Source: a virus. Taken from it: DNA of 64,000 nt. Below, one piece after another: positions 62,792-64,000 of this stretch. Numbering within the stretch: the stretch's first letter is position 1; each line of letters starts with the position of its first letter. The DNA lies in IMG/VR virus record IMGVR_UViG_3300015371_000013, positions 16,502-80,501 of that record. The stretch is one strand, 5' to 3'. Below the pieces are notes generated by a model that was not told the DNA's origin, did not search any database, and saw only the letters and a program-made list of their open reading frames with translations. The position numbers were made by a program, and so were the translations under genes.

Positions 62792-63250
62792 TTAATCGTG
62801 GGAAAACGGCATGTACTTGCGCCGCCATTTGATCACAACCGTATTCGCTTCCTCTGGAGTATCGAAATAGCCGAGCCAATATTGTTTACCATTAACATAA
62901 CCTCGAGCATCCCAACGCCCAGACCTCTTATCAAAACTAACCCCTCGGTAACCGCTTGTATTTCGAATTGACTGACTAAGGTTCTGAGCATTCTGAGCAT
63001 GTGTACACAGTCTAAGATTCGAGCGTCGGTTATCCAAAGTGTTACGATTTCGATGATCGACTTCTATTCCTGATGGAGGATGCATGATAGCGACATGAAG
63101 ATACTCCATTCGGCCACCACCGATGTTACGAATAACATAGCCATGTGTGCTAACTAACCAATTGTAATCATACACGACAGGTAAATCATCATCATCAATC
63201 AGAACTCGATTTCCCGTAATCATTATCTCTGCCATGTTTATCTCATCCAT
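62792..63250 (-). CDS. HNH-AP2 homing endonuclease
   Basis: 152 residues. HNH_3-type core EVDHRNRNTLDNRRSNLRLC then AQNAQN, followed by an AP2-type DNA-binding domain (GYRGVSFDKRSGRWDARGYV, YWLGYFDTPEEA). Free-standing homing endonucleases of this type are mobile genes. It sits between two packaging/lysis genes and overlaps the gene upstream by 8 bases. Codon use looks more AT-rich than its neighbours. Confidence 0.85.
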   Translation of the reverse strand: MDEINMAEIMITGNRVLIDDDDLPVVYDYNWLVSTHGYVIRNIGGGRMEYLHVAIMHPPSGIEVDHRNRNTLDNRRSNLRLCTHAQNAQNLSQSIRNTSGYRGVSFDKRSGRWDARGYVNGKQYWLGYFDTPEEANTVVIKWRRKYMPFSHD

Positions 63251-63584
63251 CTTCTATTTCGAGTTCACCTTCCGACGGCAGTCCCGAATACGAGCGCATA
63301 GCCTCCAGCGCCGAGACGTAGAGTTCCTCCACTCGCTTCTGGCCTTCGAGCTGCTCCTTCTTGACCTGCATGAGTTCGATCTCGTGCTCCATACGCATCT
63401 GCTCCATGCGCTCTCGCCGAGATCCCGCCTTGAGAAAATGGGTGATGACCTGCGACGAGGCAGTTCCACTGCGGATCTGTTCTTCGGCCAGATCATAAGC
63501 GTAAGCTGCCAGCTCATCTTCTCTTGCTTCAGAAGTGCGAGCTGGTGACGGTCGATGACCGTTCTCAGATCGTTGTCTGGCCAT
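63243..63584 (-). CDS. Probable terminase small subunit
   Basis: 113 residues. RPSPARTSEAREDELAAYAY, DLAEEQIRSGTASSQVITHF and LKAGSRRERMEQ, then a charged helix and ALEAMRSYSG: the conserved actinophage protein that stands first in the packaging operon and is thought to be the DNA-recognising terminase subunit. No clear DNA-binding motif, so medium confidence. Confidence 0.6.
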   Translation of the reverse strand: MARQRSENGHRPSPARTSEAREDELAAYAYDLAEEQIRSGTASSQVITHFLKAGSRRERMEQMRMEHEIELMQVKKEQLEGQKRVEELYVSALEAMRSYSGLPSEGELEIEDG

Positions 63585-63618
63585 GTCTCACACTCCTTTC
63601 TTTGCGAACTTGGCCCAG

Positions 63619-63885
63619 CTATTCAGATGGTGATGTGATCTCTCGAGCGATGGCTGCGTTGGCCCAGAACATGGCATTCTCGAGCGAAGTGATTGCGAGC
63701 GACTGTTCTCGAATAGGAGAGCCCGTCAACTCGATGAGCACCTTAGCCGCGCTGAGACACGTCGATCGGACCTGTTGATGGCGACGAATCTTGTCATCGG
63801 TGTTGGGTGGATGATAGTCGAAGCGACGAGTCAGCTCGTCATCGGTGATGTGAATCTTTTGCCGCCCTTTCTCTTGGTTTGTCAT
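63619..63885 (-). CDS. Acb2-like anti-CBASS cyclic-nucleotide sponge
   Basis: 88 residues: ITDDELTRRFDYHPPNTDDK, HQQVRSTCLSAAKVLIEL, then REQSLAITSLENAMFWANAA. The Y-H-x-P start, central helix and the EQSLAIT..E.AMFWANAAIAR end match the Acb2/Tad1 hairpin family, in which Acb2 binds and sequesters cyclic nucleotides made by CBASS defence. It is the first gene of the operon, right after a promoter-like TTGACA and a terminator, so early expression would make sense. Confidence 0.75.
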   Translation of the reverse strand: MTNQEKGRQKIHITDDELTRRFDYHPPNTDDKIRRHQQVRSTCLSAAKVLIELTGSPIREQSLAITSLENAMFWANAAIAREITSPSE

Positions 63886-63920
63886 CGCTTCAGTAGAGTT
63901 TCAAAGCCCTTTCTCGATTG

Positions 63921-63926
63921 TCAAAG
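63921..63926 (-). promoter_or_regulatory. TTGACA -35-like box before the Acb2-like gene
   Basis: TTGACA at 63926-63921 on the minus strand. No good -10 box at 16-18 bases (AAACTC, then TACTGA further on), so this would be a weak or activator-dependent promoter. It lacks the TTCGCG design of region 7-21 kb. Confidence 0.35.
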
Positions 63927-63969
63927 CGAGTTTAAGGCCCTTTTTAAGGGGTGCCTTTAGGATTGTTTC

Positions 63970-64000
63970 CACCAAAAGTCCCCGCGGGGCTTTTTCGAAG
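63970..64000. terminator. Two-way terminator at the right end of the late operon
   Basis: CCCCGCGGGG, a perfect palindrome, with TTTTT on the plus-strand side (GGGGCTTTTTC) and TTTT on the minus-strand side (GGGGACTTTTGG). A second hairpin (AAGGCACCCCTT..AAGGGCCTT) lies at about 63930-63955. Confidence 0.75.

Noticed and set aside
21600-64000. TTCGCG-type promoters in the late operon
   Set aside because: I looked for TTCGCG with TATAAT 14 bases on and saw none; TATAAT-like strings alone were not accepted.
1-64000. Integrase, attachment site or immunity repressor
   Set aside because: No recombinase or repressor-like pair was recognised, and no long terminal repeat is visible within the window; lysogeny genes could lie outside it.

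Overview
The window is phage DNA. Every convincing gene lies on the minus strand, so transcription runs from high to low coordinates. It carries a complete long-tailed (siphovirus) morphogenesis module: large terminase, portal, protease-capsid fusion, head-tail joining proteins, tail tube, tail chaperone, tape measure, distal tail protein, tail-tip protein and very large tail fibres. The gene families (ReqiPepy6 Gp37-like tail protein, DUF6353 membrane proteins, an M15 cell-wall peptidase, an r1t-type holin, the conserved actinophage tail chaperone and terminase) point to a lytic phage of an actinobacterium. The host genus cannot be told. No integrase, repressor or tRNA gene was seen.

Layout, read in the direction of transcription. 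(1) 64.0-58.4 kb: a two-way terminator, an Acb2-like anti-CBASS sponge, a probable small terminase subunit, two HNH-type endonucleases, an M15 endolysin, a secreted collagen-like protein and small virion proteins. (2) 58.4-38.1 kb: a ~2200-residue LamG/repeat tail fibre, a 2H-phosphoesterase protein, the large terminase, then a block of accessory virion genes inserted between terminase and portal (collagen-like protein, AHIFG-repeat proteins, a metzincin-like protein, and a tandemly duplicated two-gene module), then the portal. (3) 38.1-22.6 kb: head and tail morphogenesis. (4) 22.6-21.6 kb: holin and small membrane proteins. (5) 21.5-6.8 kb: several dozen very small genes, many encoding single-span membrane peptides. 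(6) 6.7-0 kb: conserved actinophage genes and a giant helicase-primase-exonuclease-polymerase ORF that runs off the left edge.

The most unusual part is region 5. I find 20 copies of one promoter design (minus strand, TTCGCG, exactly 14 bases, TATAAT or a one- or two-base variant). In the 17.4-21.6 kb stretch most small genes are transcribed singly, and the U-tract of each terminator abuts the TTCGCG box of the next gene's promoter. Several copies do not lead directly into a gene but into short closed-stem RNAs. Three of these contain an internal 13-17 base motif repeated twice. Others look like terminator leaders placed between promoter and gene. A second, structure-rich tract lies at 7.5-10.65 kb. 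Genome-wide, AATAT on the plus strand (ATATT on the coding strand) recurs about three times per kb in all reading frames, while the reverse orientation is rare.

Limits: all calls come from reading the sequence and remembered family resemblance. No database search, folding program or statistics were run. RNA and promoter calls rest on repeated patterns, not expression data.
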